NCBI GenBank assembly: GCA_946545645.1
Contig: CAMNNQ010000135.1
Location: forward strand, 1 to 55,836
Source of the DNA: an uncultured Clostridia bacterium
GTDB taxonomy: Bacteria > Bacillota > Clostridia > Oscillospirales > Ruminococcaceae
Direction: 5' to 3'
DNA length: 55,836 nucleotides
Part shown: positions 9,291 through 17,667 of the stretch, in pieces
Numbering within the stretch: position 1 is the first letter of the stretch
How the letters are laid out: each line of letters starts with the position of its first letter
Notes under the pieces: model-generated
Databases searched by the model: none
The model's input: only the letters and a program-made list of their open reading frames with translations
Told to the model about the DNA's origin: nothing
Made by a program: the position numbers and the translations under genes

Positions 9291-9797
9291 TCATTTCTTT
9301 TCGATCTCGAATCTCTGACCTCTGCCCTTTTTCTCCGGGCTGTAAAGGTCGGTGACATAGATATGATCCAGCCCTTCAAGGCCGTAATCGTCAATATACA
9401 CATAGACGGTGCACTCGCTTCCCGGGGGGATGTATTCGATTATCTGCACATTGTCATTTATTCTGAGGTCATAGTATTCTGTGCGGATGGAATTGTAGAT
9501 GCTTTTTCCGTCTTCGTTGGTGATATAGAGCATTCCCAGAGTGTTCGGGTCGGCGCCTGTGTTTCGGAGGACAGCCTTGAAAACTCTATCGAATGACCCT
9601 TCCGGGGCTTTTATCTCCTCAAAGGAGAGGACCTGGTTGACCTCGCTGTGCCGGGCGTCTCTTGAGGCGCGGCTGTCAGCGACATCAGGAATGGCGATGA
9701 TCTCGATGATGAGTATCAGCACAAGGAAGATAGCGGGGCCGATAAAGCGGTAGAGCTTTTTGATCACCTCAAAGATAACTTCAAAGATTATCGTCAT
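9291..9797 (-). CDS. small membrane-anchored protein of unknown function
   Basis: I do not recognise this 168-residue protein. It has one hydrophobic segment at about residues 15-38 and then a soluble, probably extracellular domain with alternating hydrophobic residues typical of beta strands. Its start overlaps the stop of the zinc-ribbon gene by 4 bases, with GAGG 7 bases upstream, so the two are translationally coupled. The domain size and position resemble the C-terminal domain of its upstream neighbour, suggesting the pair act together. Confidence 0.72.
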   Translation of the reverse strand: MTIIFEVIFEVIKKLYRFIGPAIFLVLILIIEIIAIPDVADSRASRDARHSEVNQVLSFEEIKAPEGSFDRVFKAVLRNTGADPNTLGMLYITNEDGKSIYNSIRTEYYDLRINDNVQIIEYIPPGSECTVYVYIDDYGLEGLDHIYVTDLYSPEKKGRGQRFEIEKK

Positions 9798-10591
9798 TTC
9801 GCGGCCTCCTCTCGGAGCGTGAACTCATATCTAACCTCCGCGTGCTTATCGACGGCAAAGGAGTCGTTGTAGCGGAAGGTCAGGACAGTATGAGACGTAT
9901 CCTTTTTCGGAACGGCAAAGATCAGCTTGAAGGAATTATCTCCGTTCCCCCGGGGGCTGAAAAAACCGTCGGTATAGGGGCTGTCCCGATATTCATCTTC
10001 TGTCATCCCCAGCAGCTCCCGTGCCGACCACCGGTCGAGAGCCGTTACAGTCGTCCCGCGCTCAGTGAGGACATACGCTCCTCCGATCCTGCGGGAGATA
10101 TCCTCGCCCTCTTCCTTGGTCTCATAGGAAACCTCCAGCAGCTTGAAATCTCCGGACACCGTGCTCTGATACTCTTCCATTACCCGGAAGCCGGTGAGGC
10201 GGAGCTGGCAATTGTCCAGCATGACGGTATCTCCGAGGGAATAGCTCTCCTTCCTGAGGTCTTCTGTTGAGCGCTGGGAGATGTAATAATCCAGCCTTTC
10301 GTTATAGATATGCTTCCCCCAGAAGGCGACAACGGCCATAGCTCCTGCCAGCAGCAGGCAGATAGTAAGCTGCACCGGTTTGCGGCGGAGGGGGCTTTGC
10401 TTTTTTTCCTTGCGGAGCTTTTCGTTCAGGTAGCTCCGGAGCACCTCGCTGACGTTCCCGCCCTGAACACGGTCGTTTTCCTGCGCTTCGGCTATCTGAT
10501 CCTCTGTCGCGTGCATCCCGCAGTAGGGGCAGATGCCGCTGCGCTTCAGCGGATCATATTTTTTTCCGCAGGCGCTGCAGCTTATCTTCAC
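9794..10591 (-). CDS. zinc-ribbon membrane protein, unknown function
   Basis: This 265-residue protein starts with a zinc ribbon (CSACGKKY and CPYCG, two CxxC pairs at about residues 5-25). A basic linker, one membrane helix at about residues 72-92 and an extracytoplasmic domain follow. The zinc ribbon / helix / outer domain plan is common in Clostridia, with a DUF4352-like outer fold often found; I cannot confirm that here. The start is GTG 10591, with GGAG 9 bases upstream. It is in the hisS-aspS unit. Confidence 0.72.
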   Translation of the reverse strand: MKISCSACGKKYDPLKRSGICPYCGMHATEDQIAEAQENDRVQGGNVSEVLRSYLNEKLRKEKKQSPLRRKPVQLTICLLLAGAMAVVAFWGKHIYNERLDYYISQRSTEDLRKESYSLGDTVMLDNCQLRLTGFRVMEEYQSTVSGDFKLLEVSYETKEEGEDISRRIGGAYVLTERGTTVTALDRWSARELLGMTEDEYRDSPYTDGFFSPRGNGDNSFKLIFAVPKKDTSHTVLTFRYNDSFAVDKHAEVRYEFTLREEAAK

Positions 10592-10597
10592 TTTTTC

Positions 10598-11125
10598 TCA
10601 CTCCTGTCCTTTTTCGGCATCCATAGGGGTGCTCCCTGCCGGAGGAAGGTTCTCGATGTAGGCGCGGACGATTGGTTTCTTGTTATCCCAGAACATAAAG
10701 AACATACCTGCTGCCCAGACTGCTGCAAAGGCGCCTGCGGCTGCGAATTCCCGCAGTCCGGCCGCCATAAGAGTTATCAGCAGGATACCGATCGTCCAGA
10801 CTGCCGCAAAGATATAGGTATAGACAGGCTTTCGGAAGGATCCGGTGATAAGTGTCCCTTCCTCACATTCTGTCATTTTTCCGAAGAAGCCCGTTGAGCC
10901 TCCGTCTCGCTTTTTGGCCTGATGATGATAGATCTGGAAATCAGTCATCGAAGTCCGGCAGCCGTAATAACAGCTTTCAAACTTATGTGCCCGCATAAAT
11001 CTTCCCTGGGACATGATGTTTATCGTCGGCCTGTGCTCTACCAGCTCACGGTCGAGCTTGCGTGCGAGGCGCTTCGGGGAGAGGGAAGTCGTGTATCGGA
11101 AGCTGACGGGTAGGATGCTCAGCAT
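10598..11125 (-). CDS. two-helix membrane protein, unknown function
   Basis: I do not recognise this 175-residue protein. The first 100 residues are soluble and include a CYYGC pair; two adjacent membrane helices at about residues 104-145 and a short acidic tail follow. AAGGA lies 6 bases before ATG 11125, which overlaps the stop of the preceding gene. It sits 6 bases before the zinc-ribbon gene. Two-helix proteins beside zinc-ribbon membrane proteins may form a complex, but this is only a suggestion from context. Confidence 0.68.
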   Translation of the reverse strand: MLSILPVSFRYTTSLSPKRLARKLDRELVEHRPTINIMSQGRFMRAHKFESCYYGCRTSMTDFQIYHHQAKKRDGGSTGFFGKMTECEEGTLITGSFRKPVYTYIFAAVWTIGILLITLMAAGLREFAAAGAFAAVWAAGMFFMFWDNKKPIVRAYIENLPPAGSTPMDAEKGQE

Positions 11126-11442
11126 CAGGATTCCTTCCCGGCGGGCTGGTCGGGATAATTTCTCGGGTCAAAGACCTTTTCGTTTATCTTGATCTGCCCT
11201 CCGGCTGTCATATTGGCGAACATACCGTAGAGAGTCCCGCAGGTCTTGCAGCGGAACTGGTGGAAGAATTTGGGGCAGGTGTTTATCCCGCCGGCCAGCA
11301 TCAGCTCGATAGGCATGGATTCGTATACGACCTCGACCGAGCCATCGAGTATCATGCCGTGAAATGAGCGGAGAGCGTTCATATAATCTGCGGGAGATCC
11401 GAATTCTTCAAGGGGTATCATATCGCATTTCTTACATCTCAT
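11125..11442 (-). CDS. small cysteine-pair protein, unknown function
   Basis: A 105-residue protein with MRCKKCD at the N-terminus and FRCKTCGT in the middle: two CxxC pairs that probably bind one zinc. I know no function for it. The open frame extends 39 codons upstream into hisS, but ATG 11442 is preferred because GGAAA precedes it by 5-6 bases and the extension only overlaps hisS. It begins 19 bases after the hisS stop and overlaps the next start by one base. Confidence 0.7.
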   Translation of the reverse strand: MRCKKCDMIPLEEFGSPADYMNALRSFHGMILDGSVEVVYESMPIELMLAGGINTCPKFFHQFRCKTCGTLYGMFANMTAGGQIKINEKVFDPRNYPDQPAGKES

Positions 11443-11461
11443 AGCTATTTCCTTTCCTTTC

Positions 11462-12811
11462 TTATTGCAGCGGTTCGTTGTTGTTGCCCGTAAAGGCCTC
11501 AAAAAGGCTGCGGACACTGTCGTTTGCGGAAAGCAGCTCGGCATAGCTCTGCTCGGCAAAGGCTTCGACCATATCTTCTCCGAGAGTTATATCTGTCTGC
11601 TCGCCTGTGGTCATATTCTTGAGCTTGGCTGTTCCGGCGGAGATCTCGTTCTCGCCCAGGACTATGACAAAGCGGGCTCGTATCTTGTCTGCGTAGTTCA
11701 TCTGCTGCTTGAGCTTCCTGCCGACAAGATCGTATTCCACTGCGTAGCCGTCCTCGCGGAAGCGGGTAGCCAGTTTCACAGCCATTTCGCGGGCTTCGTC
11801 GCCCATAGTAACGAAGCATAAGTCGGGGGTCTTAGGGTCGAGGAACTCGCACCCGCGGCTTTCAAGAGCCAGGATGAGCCTTTCCAGACCCATGCCGAAC
11901 CCGAGAGCTGGAGTGGGCTTTCCGCCCATAGTCTCAATGAGCCCGTCGTATCTTCCGCCGCCGCAGACAGTTCCCTGCGCTCCGATATCGCGGGAGATGA
12001 ATTCAAAGACAGTCCTGGTATAGTAATCAAGACCGCGGACGATCCTGGGGTTGATCTTATACTCGATGCCCATAAGATCGAGATTGTGCTTCAGGCCCTC
12101 GAAGTGAGCTTTGCAGTCGTCGCAGAGGTAGTCTATAATTACCGGAGCGCCGGCAGCGATAGCCTGATCCTCCTCGCTCTTGCAGTCCAGCAGGCGGAGG
12201 GGGTTTTTATCAAGTCTGTCCTTGCAGGTGTCGCAGAGCTCGGCTCTGTGGGGCTCGAAATAATCCTTCAGAGCCTGTCTGTAGGCAGCCCGGCAGGTGG
12301 GGCAGCCGATGGAATTGATATTGAGCTCTATACCGCCGAGGCCGAGCATATCCATAACAGATTTGGCCAGGGCTATGAGGTCTGCATCTGCGGCAGGGTC
12401 TGCGGAGCCGATGAGCTCGCATCCGAACTGATGGAACTCGCGGAGTCGGCCTTTCTGAGCTCTCTCGTGTCTGAAACATGAGAGCATATAAAAGAGCTTC
12501 AAGGGCATAGCTTCGTTGAGAAGTCCGTTCTGGATGACAGCGCGGATAGTGCCTGCTGTCCCTTCGGGGCGGAGGGTATAGCCGCCCTCTCCGGATGCGC
12601 TGACGGAATACATCTCTTTCTGAACTACATCGGTAGTATCACCGACAGAGCGGACGAAGAGGCCTGTTTCCTCGAAAGTCGGGATCCTTATCTCTCTGAA
12701 GCCGAACTGTTCGGCGGTATCTTTAGCGACCTGCTCGACGGTATGCCATTTCATCACCTCCGAGGGTGTGACATCCTGAGTGCCGTTGGGTCGTTTAATA
12801 ATCGATCCCAT
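11462..12811 (-). CDS. hisS: histidyl-tRNA synthetase
   Basis: A class II synthetase that charges tRNA-His. The 449 residues include the HisRS signatures RPEGTAGTIRA, FHQFGCELIG and GLDYYTRTVFEF, with a C-terminal anticodon-binding domain. It is the first gene after a T-box leader, whose terminator hairpin lies 146 bases upstream of the start. Downstream come four small genes and aspS on the same strand with gaps or overlaps from -4 to 53 bases, so one readthrough transcript probably makes both synthetases. Confidence 0.96.
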   Translation of the reverse strand: MGSIIKRPNGTQDVTPSEVMKWHTVEQVAKDTAEQFGFREIRIPTFEETGLFVRSVGDTTDVVQKEMYSVSASGEGGYTLRPEGTAGTIRAVIQNGLLNEAMPLKLFYMLSCFRHERAQKGRLREFHQFGCELIGSADPAADADLIALAKSVMDMLGLGGIELNINSIGCPTCRAAYRQALKDYFEPHRAELCDTCKDRLDKNPLRLLDCKSEEDQAIAAGAPVIIDYLCDDCKAHFEGLKHNLDLMGIEYKINPRIVRGLDYYTRTVFEFISRDIGAQGTVCGGGRYDGLIETMGGKPTPALGFGMGLERLILALESRGCEFLDPKTPDLCFVTMGDEAREMAVKLATRFREDGYAVEYDLVGRKLKQQMNYADKIRARFVIVLGENEISAGTAKLKNMTTGEQTDITLGEDMVEAFAEQSYAELLSANDSVRSLFEAFTGNNNEPLQ

Positions 12812-12957
12812 TTTTCATCATCCTTTCTTTAGTTGAGTTTTTGCCTGCTCCGGCCGGATAATCAAATTTCATTTTAACACATTTTTATAAATAATATATG
12901 AAATCGAGCTTAAATCTTTTACATTAAATTAACAAAAGCAGCCACATTGCTTTGAAA

Positions 12958-13190
12958 ATAAAAAAACACAGCCGCCCCGGAATAGGGACGACTGTGGCCG
13001 TGTTACCACCCTAATTGCGAAGCATCAGCCTCGCCGCTTGTCTTCTCCTTAACGCAGAGGATACGCGCCGCCTTTATCAGCGGCGGGCTCAGAGGTGTCC
13101 TTCGGGCGCTTTACTGCAGGCGCTTTCACTCTTCGCCCTCGCTTTTTGCAGGATACAGCGTCTTACTCTCCCCGTCGAAGCCTTTGGATA
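12958..13190 (-). promoter_or_regulatory. T-box riboswitch controlling the hisS-aspS unit
   Basis: Read on the minus strand, this leader has the T-box family parts in order: a stem I region with GGGGAGAGTAAGACG, the apical AGTGAAAGCGCC region, a specifier region GGACACCTCTGAG (13100-13088), the long mid region, the antiterminator T-box sequence AATTAGGGTGGTAACACGG (about 13014-12997), then a terminator hairpin CACAGTCGTCCC...GGGGCGGCTGTG followed by seven Ts. Uncharged tRNA binding would favour the antiterminator. Codon CAC (His) lies at 13097-13095 and GAC (Asp) overlaps it at 13099-13097. The leader begins right after the mgsA stop, so its promoter may lie inside or before mgsA. Confidence 0.92.
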
Positions 13191-13592
13191 TTATGAAGGA
13201 TTGACTATTTCTCTCCAATCGAGGTCACCTCGCTCAAGGGCATGGATAAGAGCCTCGGCTGTCGCAATATTGGTAGCGATCGGGATATTATGGACATCGC
13301 AGAGTCGCAGCAGGTCGCTGTCTCGTGGCTCTGTCGGCTTTGCAGAGATAGGATCTCTGAAAAACAGGAGTATATCGATCTCGTTGCAGGAGATACGTGC
13401 AGAGATCTGCTCTCCGCCGCCCTGTGAGCCGCTGAGGTAGCGCTGTATTTTCAGGCCTGTAGCTTCTGCGACCATTTTTCCGGTCGTACCTGTTGCGCAA
13501 AGGGTGTGCTTACTGAGTATTCCGCAATAGGCTATGCAGAACTGTACCATAAGCTCCTTCTTGGAGTCGTGTGCGATCAACGCGATATTCAA
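13191..13592 (-). CDS. mgsA: methylglyoxal synthase
   Basis: Converts dihydroxyacetone phosphate to methylglyoxal and phosphate, a bypass of lower glycolysis. At 133 residues it is near the usual length. Family motifs are AHDSKK at the N-terminus, ATGTTGK for phosphate binding, FFRDPI and IPIATNIATA. One point is odd: where the E. coli enzyme has GGDQQ with its catalytic aspartate, this protein has GGGEQ. It lies 34 bases after the minD-like gene and directly before the T-box. Confidence 0.88.
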   Translation of the reverse strand: MNIALIAHDSKKELMVQFCIAYCGILSKHTLCATGTTGKMVAEATGLKIQRYLSGSQGGGEQISARISCNEIDILLFFRDPISAKPTEPRDSDLLRLCDVHNIPIATNIATAEALIHALERGDLDWREIVNPS

Positions 13593-13626
13593 GTATTACG
13601 CCCCCTTAATATTTGAAATTTTGTGC

Positions 13627-14364
13627 TCACATCTTGAGCGAGAGCGGGATATGCTCGCCTTTGATCCTGCGGGAGATCGCAGAAAAAGCGAGGAAGCCCA
13701 TAGAGCTTGAGGAGAGCGGAGCGCCCTTACCGGTAGCGAGGGGAATAGCGCTGTCCTCGGGGATAACGCCGAGAAGCTGAACTCCGACGGTATCAATGAT
13801 CGCGTCGAGGTCGTCCATCTCGTCAAATTCAAAGATCCTTTTGTTAGCCTTATTGATAAGCAGGCGCTGCTTCTGATTGCCGCGCTTATAGAACTCATCG
13901 GACATCATTCTTGCATCGCGCACGCAGACAGGGTCAGGGGTCGTGACGATAAGGATGAGGTCGGAATTGGTCACAATATCGAATACTGAGTTATTGATAC
14001 CGGCGGAGGTATCGATGATGATATACTCGAAATATTTTTTCATTTCGGATGTTATCTTCTCGATATCTTCGGTCTTGAGCTGTACGAACGGGTCAGAAGG
14101 TGCGCAGAGCACGCTGAGGTTAGAGGCGAGCTTAACTGTAGTTGTCGCCTTATAGACATCGCAGGTCCCTTCGATAACGTCTCCGAGATCGTATGTGATA
14201 TTGCCCTGCATACCGAGCATGATATCCATACATCTCAGGCCGAAGTCCAGCTCGATGATAAGTGTTCTGTTGCCCTGCTTGGCCAAAGCGTAGCCAAGGC
14301 AGGCACTGATCGACGACTTACCTGTGCCGCCCTTACCGGAAGTTACCGCAATTATCTTTGACAT
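13627..14364 (-). CDS. minD: MinD/ParA-family P-loop ATPase
   Basis: The N-terminus SGKGGTGKSSISACLGYAL carries the deviant Walker A box of MinD/ParA proteins, with an LIIELDFGLRCMDIM switch region and IIIDTSAGINNSV as Walker B. MinD places cell division by recruiting MinC. At 245 residues it is a little short, and the typical PAGIE motif is altered to SAGIN. The C-terminus has some amphipathic character (FLAFSAISRRIKGEH) but not the classic Lys-rich MinD membrane helix. No minC or minE is nearby, so a related ATPase role is possible; the gene symbol is tentative. Confidence 0.75.
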   Translation of the reverse strand: MSKIIAVTSGKGGTGKSSISACLGYALAKQGNRTLIIELDFGLRCMDIMLGMQGNITYDLGDVIEGTCDVYKATTTVKLASNLSVLCAPSDPFVQLKTEDIEKITSEMKKYFEYIIIDTSAGINNSVFDIVTNSDLILIVTTPDPVCVRDARMMSDEFYKRGNQKQRLLINKANKRIFEFDEMDDLDAIIDTVGVQLLGVIPEDSAIPLATGKGAPLSSSSMGFLAFSAISRRIKGEHIPLSLKM

Positions 14365-14497
14365 AGAAATTATTGCCCCTTTCGTTATATCATGCCGGCC
14401 TTTGGCGCAGCACTGATAAGGATCTCGCTTGCTTTCGCTTACGATACGTATGCCGTCAGAGCATAAGACTCCCTCGGGCAGACGTTACCTACTATTT

Positions 14498-14525
14498 ATT
14501 TTACCACAATATTTGTAAATGTCAA
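14498..14525 (-). promoter_or_regulatory. promoter of the minD-mgsA unit
   Basis: On the minus strand TTGACA (14520-14525) and TAAAAT (14498-14503) have a 16-base spacer. Transcription would start near 14490 and leave a leader of about 125 bases. Confidence 0.7.
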
Positions 14526-14807
14526 AGCATAAATCGCAAAAAACACTAAAATCGTTAAATCATATCAAATTAGCTGTTGTTTATTAGCTATATTGCACAA
14601 CGTACTTGCTTGAACGAAAACGTTTGAATGGATAATTATGTTAAATACCATGTGCAGTTTGCATAATTGTTTGGATGCAGCGGGGGCGCAGAGAGGGGAA
14701 AGTGCATATTGTTCGGAAGTCTTTGAGGTGTTTGGGCGGCTAGCAGCCGCCCGGATCGGCCGCCTTAAAGGAAAAACTTGTCAGCCTTCCCGCACATATC
14801 CTGTTCC

Positions 14808-14836
14808 TTGACAAAGAGACAGGATTGTGATACATT
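14808..14836 (+). promoter_or_regulatory. promoter of the lipoprotein-tsaB operon
   Basis: TTGACA at 14808-14813 and TACATT at 14831-14836 have a 17-base spacer, about 35 bases before the start codon. GGGAGG precedes that start. Confidence 0.65.
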
Positions 14837-14872
14837 ATTTATAATAGCCTTTATGCGAAGGGAGGTGTCGGG

Positions 14873-16537
14873 ATGAAGAAAATGCTCTGCGTTTTTGCGG
14901 CAGCAGCAATGCTTCTTTGCAGCTGCGATACAGGCGTTAAGACAAAGAAAGAAGCATCCGGTGAAGCCGAGGGCCTGGACAATACCATATCCGTTTCCGT
15001 CGGAGAGAGCCAGAGCACCGAAGGTCTCGTCTTTTATGATAAATGCGGCGTAAAAGCCAGACTTACAGATACCGAATACCATTCCGGCGCTTTTGAGGTC
15101 GAGAATACTACTTCCCAAAAATTAGTGCTCTCCTCCCTTTATGTCGAGAATGACTATTTCACCGACGACAGCAGCAGTATTTATGTCACGGTCGAGCCGC
15201 ATGAGACAGCTAAAGCCGATCTCGGCAGCTTCGCTGTCCTCCGTACAAGGCTGAGGCTCATCAATGAAGACTACACCTATGTCGAGGGCAGTCTCTCCGA
15301 CAGGATAACTCTGGATAAAAAATCCCTCAGGACCCTTCGTTCAGCTCCTCTGGTGACCTCTGTCTATGAGGACGATAAAATAAAGCTGAGCCTCGTCAGA
15401 GTCAGATACCCCGAAGAGGGAAGAACTGTCAGACCGACCTTCTTTGCTGTGAATAAAACAGATAAGGATATTTTTGTTTCTACCCATAATCCCCTTTGCA
15501 AGCACGAGGATTATACATTCAGCTTCTCAGCCTGGATCCCAGCCGGCGGGAGAGGGACTGTCAGGGCCCTCGCCAGCAGCTATAATAAGACTATAACCCC
15601 GGCAGATCTTGAAAGCGTGACTTTTACGATGGAGCTGTTCAATGCCGAGGATACGGTCGGAGATGACCGCTATTCTGCCAAACCGATACATACTACCGAG
15701 CCGATATTCTTCTCCTTTGCAAAGATCGGCATACCGGATTATTCGCCTCCGGACGAGATCATCCCAGCAATGTCCGAGGCAGAGTTTATGGATGAGCTAT
15801 TCTCTGACGGCGGGCCCGAAAAGCTGGAGCTGAGCTGCCGGAGCAGCGATTTTGACAGCGAGTTTGTCTCGATGTCCTATGTCTGCGGAGCATATTACCC
15901 CGAGGACGGTAAGGCAGAGTTCTGGTTCAAGGCCTCAAACAAGACCGATAAGGCGGTGAAGTTCAAGTCTGTCGGTGTGCTGAACGGCTTTACATATAAT
16001 TTCAAATGCCGCGACGGCCTCAATGCCATGACGGAGGACTATGTCAGCGCTTCGGTCAAAGTGCCTGCGGCGCTTGGAACGCCTGTCTCGGCGGAGATGC
16101 TCTTCGGCGTCAGCTACGATGATTCCCATAACGACGAAAGCTCCGTTATCTGTTATTCTACCCTGTTCCAGATCGGAAAGATCGGCTATAAGGCCGAAGC
16201 CCCTGAGGATGCTGAGATCATCTGCAATAACGGAGGGATCAATGTAAGGCTTCTCGGTATAACAGAATCGGAGACCGGAGCTGTGCTCTCCCTTTGGTTC
16301 GATAACCTTTCGGATATGCCGATCACTGTCAGGATGGCTTTTGACGATTCCTCCAAATGGAGCATCTGGGATGAGCTTCAGATGTTTGGCGGGACAGGAG
16401 CAGTGGCTGATCTGAGGGCTTATCGCCTCAGCGGTGAGGACGATCCGACAGATCAGAGCCTGAAAGGCCAAAAGATCTTTTTCATCATTTCGGATGCTTC
16501 CGGCGAGGAGATCTCAGTCTGTGAGGGTGTGTTATGA
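14873..16537 (+). CDS. large lipoprotein of unknown function
   Basis: This 554-residue protein begins with a short basic stretch, a hydrophobic core and the lipobox LLCSC (Cys at about residue 17), so it should be lipid-anchored outside the cell. The rest has repeated beta-rich segments, several of the form of an N-terminal polar strand followed by NKTDK (ASNKTDKAVKF, AVNKTDKDIFV), suggesting tandem immunoglobulin-like domains. I do not recognise a family. It overlaps the next gene by 4 bases, linking it to the HExxH membrane protein. Confidence 0.8.
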   Translation: MKKMLCVFAAAAMLLCSCDTGVKTKKEASGEAEGLDNTISVSVGESQSTEGLVFYDKCGVKARLTDTEYHSGAFEVENTTSQKLVLSSLYVENDYFTDDSSSIYVTVEPHETAKADLGSFAVLRTRLRLINEDYTYVEGSLSDRITLDKKSLRTLRSAPLVTSVYEDDKIKLSLVRVRYPEEGRTVRPTFFAVNKTDKDIFVSTHNPLCKHEDYTFSFSAWIPAGGRGTVRALASSYNKTITPADLESVTFTMELFNAEDTVGDDRYSAKPIHTTEPIFFSFAKIGIPDYSPPDEIIPAMSEAEFMDELFSDGGPEKLELSCRSSDFDSEFVSMSYVCGAYYPEDGKAEFWFKASNKTDKAVKFKSVGVLNGFTYNFKCRDGLNAMTEDYVSASVKVPAALGTPVSAEMLFGVSYDDSHNDESSVICYSTLFQIGKIGYKAEAPEDAEIICNNGGINVRLLGITESETGAVLSLWFDNLSDMPITVRMAFDDSSKWSIWDELQMFGGTGAVADLRAYRLSGEDDPTDQSLKGQKIFFIISDASGEEISVCEGVL

Positions 16538-17667
16538 GGAGTGTTATAAAAAAACTGAACAGGAACCGGCTGGCGCTCATCATCATTTTCGGCGTCTGCA
16601 TCTTTCTGAATATTTTGGCCTGGTGCTCCAGCGGCTTTTCCGATTGGTATGCCGAGCATATCTATCCCTTTTGGGTAAGCGCTTTCGGAAGACCCATAGC
16701 CCTGCTGCCATTCTCCCTGGGAGAGATAATGATAATCCTCTTTATCGCCATTATCCTTCTGACTGTCCCGGCGCTCGTGATCCTGCTTATCGCGCTGAAG
16801 GGAAGAAGAAAAAAGGTGATGAAGGTCTGCGGGCTGGTGTATATCTGGATACTTGCCTTTATAGTCCTTACAGAGACCCTCAATTGCTTTATACTCTATC
16901 ACCGCTCCACTTTCGGTGAGATATACGGTATCCCTAAGACAGAGCATACTAATACAGAGCTGATCGAGCTCTGCGATTATCTGACAGCCAATACAAATGC
17001 CCTTTCAAAGCAGGTAAAGCGCGGGGAGGACGGACGTTTCATCCTGACTGCCGATCTTGACGAGACCGCAAAAAAAGCTATGGCAGCCCTGGGAGATGAG
17101 TTCCCTATGCTGAAAGGCTATTATGTCACTCCGAAGCCTATCATCAATTCCTTCTTCATGAGCCAGCAGTATCTTATGGGGATTTATTTCCCATTCTCGC
17201 TGGAGGCCAATTATAATAAGGAGATGTATCCCTCCAACCTGCCCGAGACAGTCTGCCACGAGCTGGCACATACCAAGGGCTTTATGCTGGAGGACGAGGC
17301 GAATTTCATCGCATTCCTTGCCTGCGACCGCTGCGACGATCCGGAATACAGATACAGCGGCTATCTCAGGGCTTTGAAATACGTTCTCTCGCAGGTCGAG
17401 GACAACTGCTCCGATGAGGAGGTCAGCAAGGCATACGGCGCTTTGGCTATGGAAGTCAAGGTGGATATAAACGGCAATACTGAATACTGGCAGCAGGTGC
17501 AGGAGAGCGATGAGGGGCTGCTGCCCTCAAAGACCGTCGCCAAGATCTCCGATGCCGCTATGGAGACCTCTCTGAAGCTCAACGGCGTCGAGGACGGCAA
17601 GAGAAGCTACGGCAGGATGGTGGATCTGCTGCTGAATTACGGGATAGGAAAGACTGATAAGAGATGA
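16534..17667 (+). CDS. DUF3810-like membrane protein with HExxH motif
   Basis: This 377-residue protein has three hydrophobic helices in the first 120 residues and a soluble domain carrying CHELAHTKGFMLEDEANFI, the HExxH metal-binding motif plus a downstream E as in zincin peptidases. The layout matches DUF3810, whose function is not established. ATG 16534 overlaps the lipoprotein stop, and its own stop overlaps tsaE, so the group is translationally coupled. A protease acting on envelope proteins is the simplest guess. Confidence 0.78.
   Translation: MRSVIKKLNRNRLALIIIFGVCIFLNILAWCSSGFSDWYAEHIYPFWVSAFGRPIALLPFSLGEIMIILFIAIILLTVPALVILLIALKGRRKKVMKVCGLVYIWILAFIVLTETLNCFILYHRSTFGEIYGIPKTEHTNTELIELCDYLTANTNALSKQVKRGEDGRFILTADLDETAKKAMAALGDEFPMLKGYYVTPKPIINSFFMSQQYLMGIYFPFSLEANYNKEMYPSNLPETVCHELAHTKGFMLEDEANFIAFLACDRCDDPEYRYSGYLRALKYVLSQVEDNCSDEEVSKAYGALAMEVKVDINGNTEYWQQVQESDEGLLPSKTVAKISDAAMETSLKLNGVEDGKRSYGRMVDLLLNYGIGKTDKR

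Larger units (their letters stand above)
14365..14872. other. 508-bp intergenic region with divergent promoters and a structured minD leader
   Basis: It holds the minD promoter (14498-14525), the lipoprotein promoter (14808-14836), and a 125-base minD leader containing a TATGC...GCATA stem and other short inverted pairs at 14395-14480. A strong hairpin GGGCGGCT-AGC-AGCCGCCC (14734-14752) has no following T run. The stretch 14530-14650 is AT-rich with nothing I can name. Confidence 0.5.

Noticed and set aside
14734-14752. Strong hairpin GGGCGGCT...AGCCGCCC as a terminator
   Set aside because: No T run follows on either strand and no gene ends there; it is only noted as a hairpin in the intergenic region.
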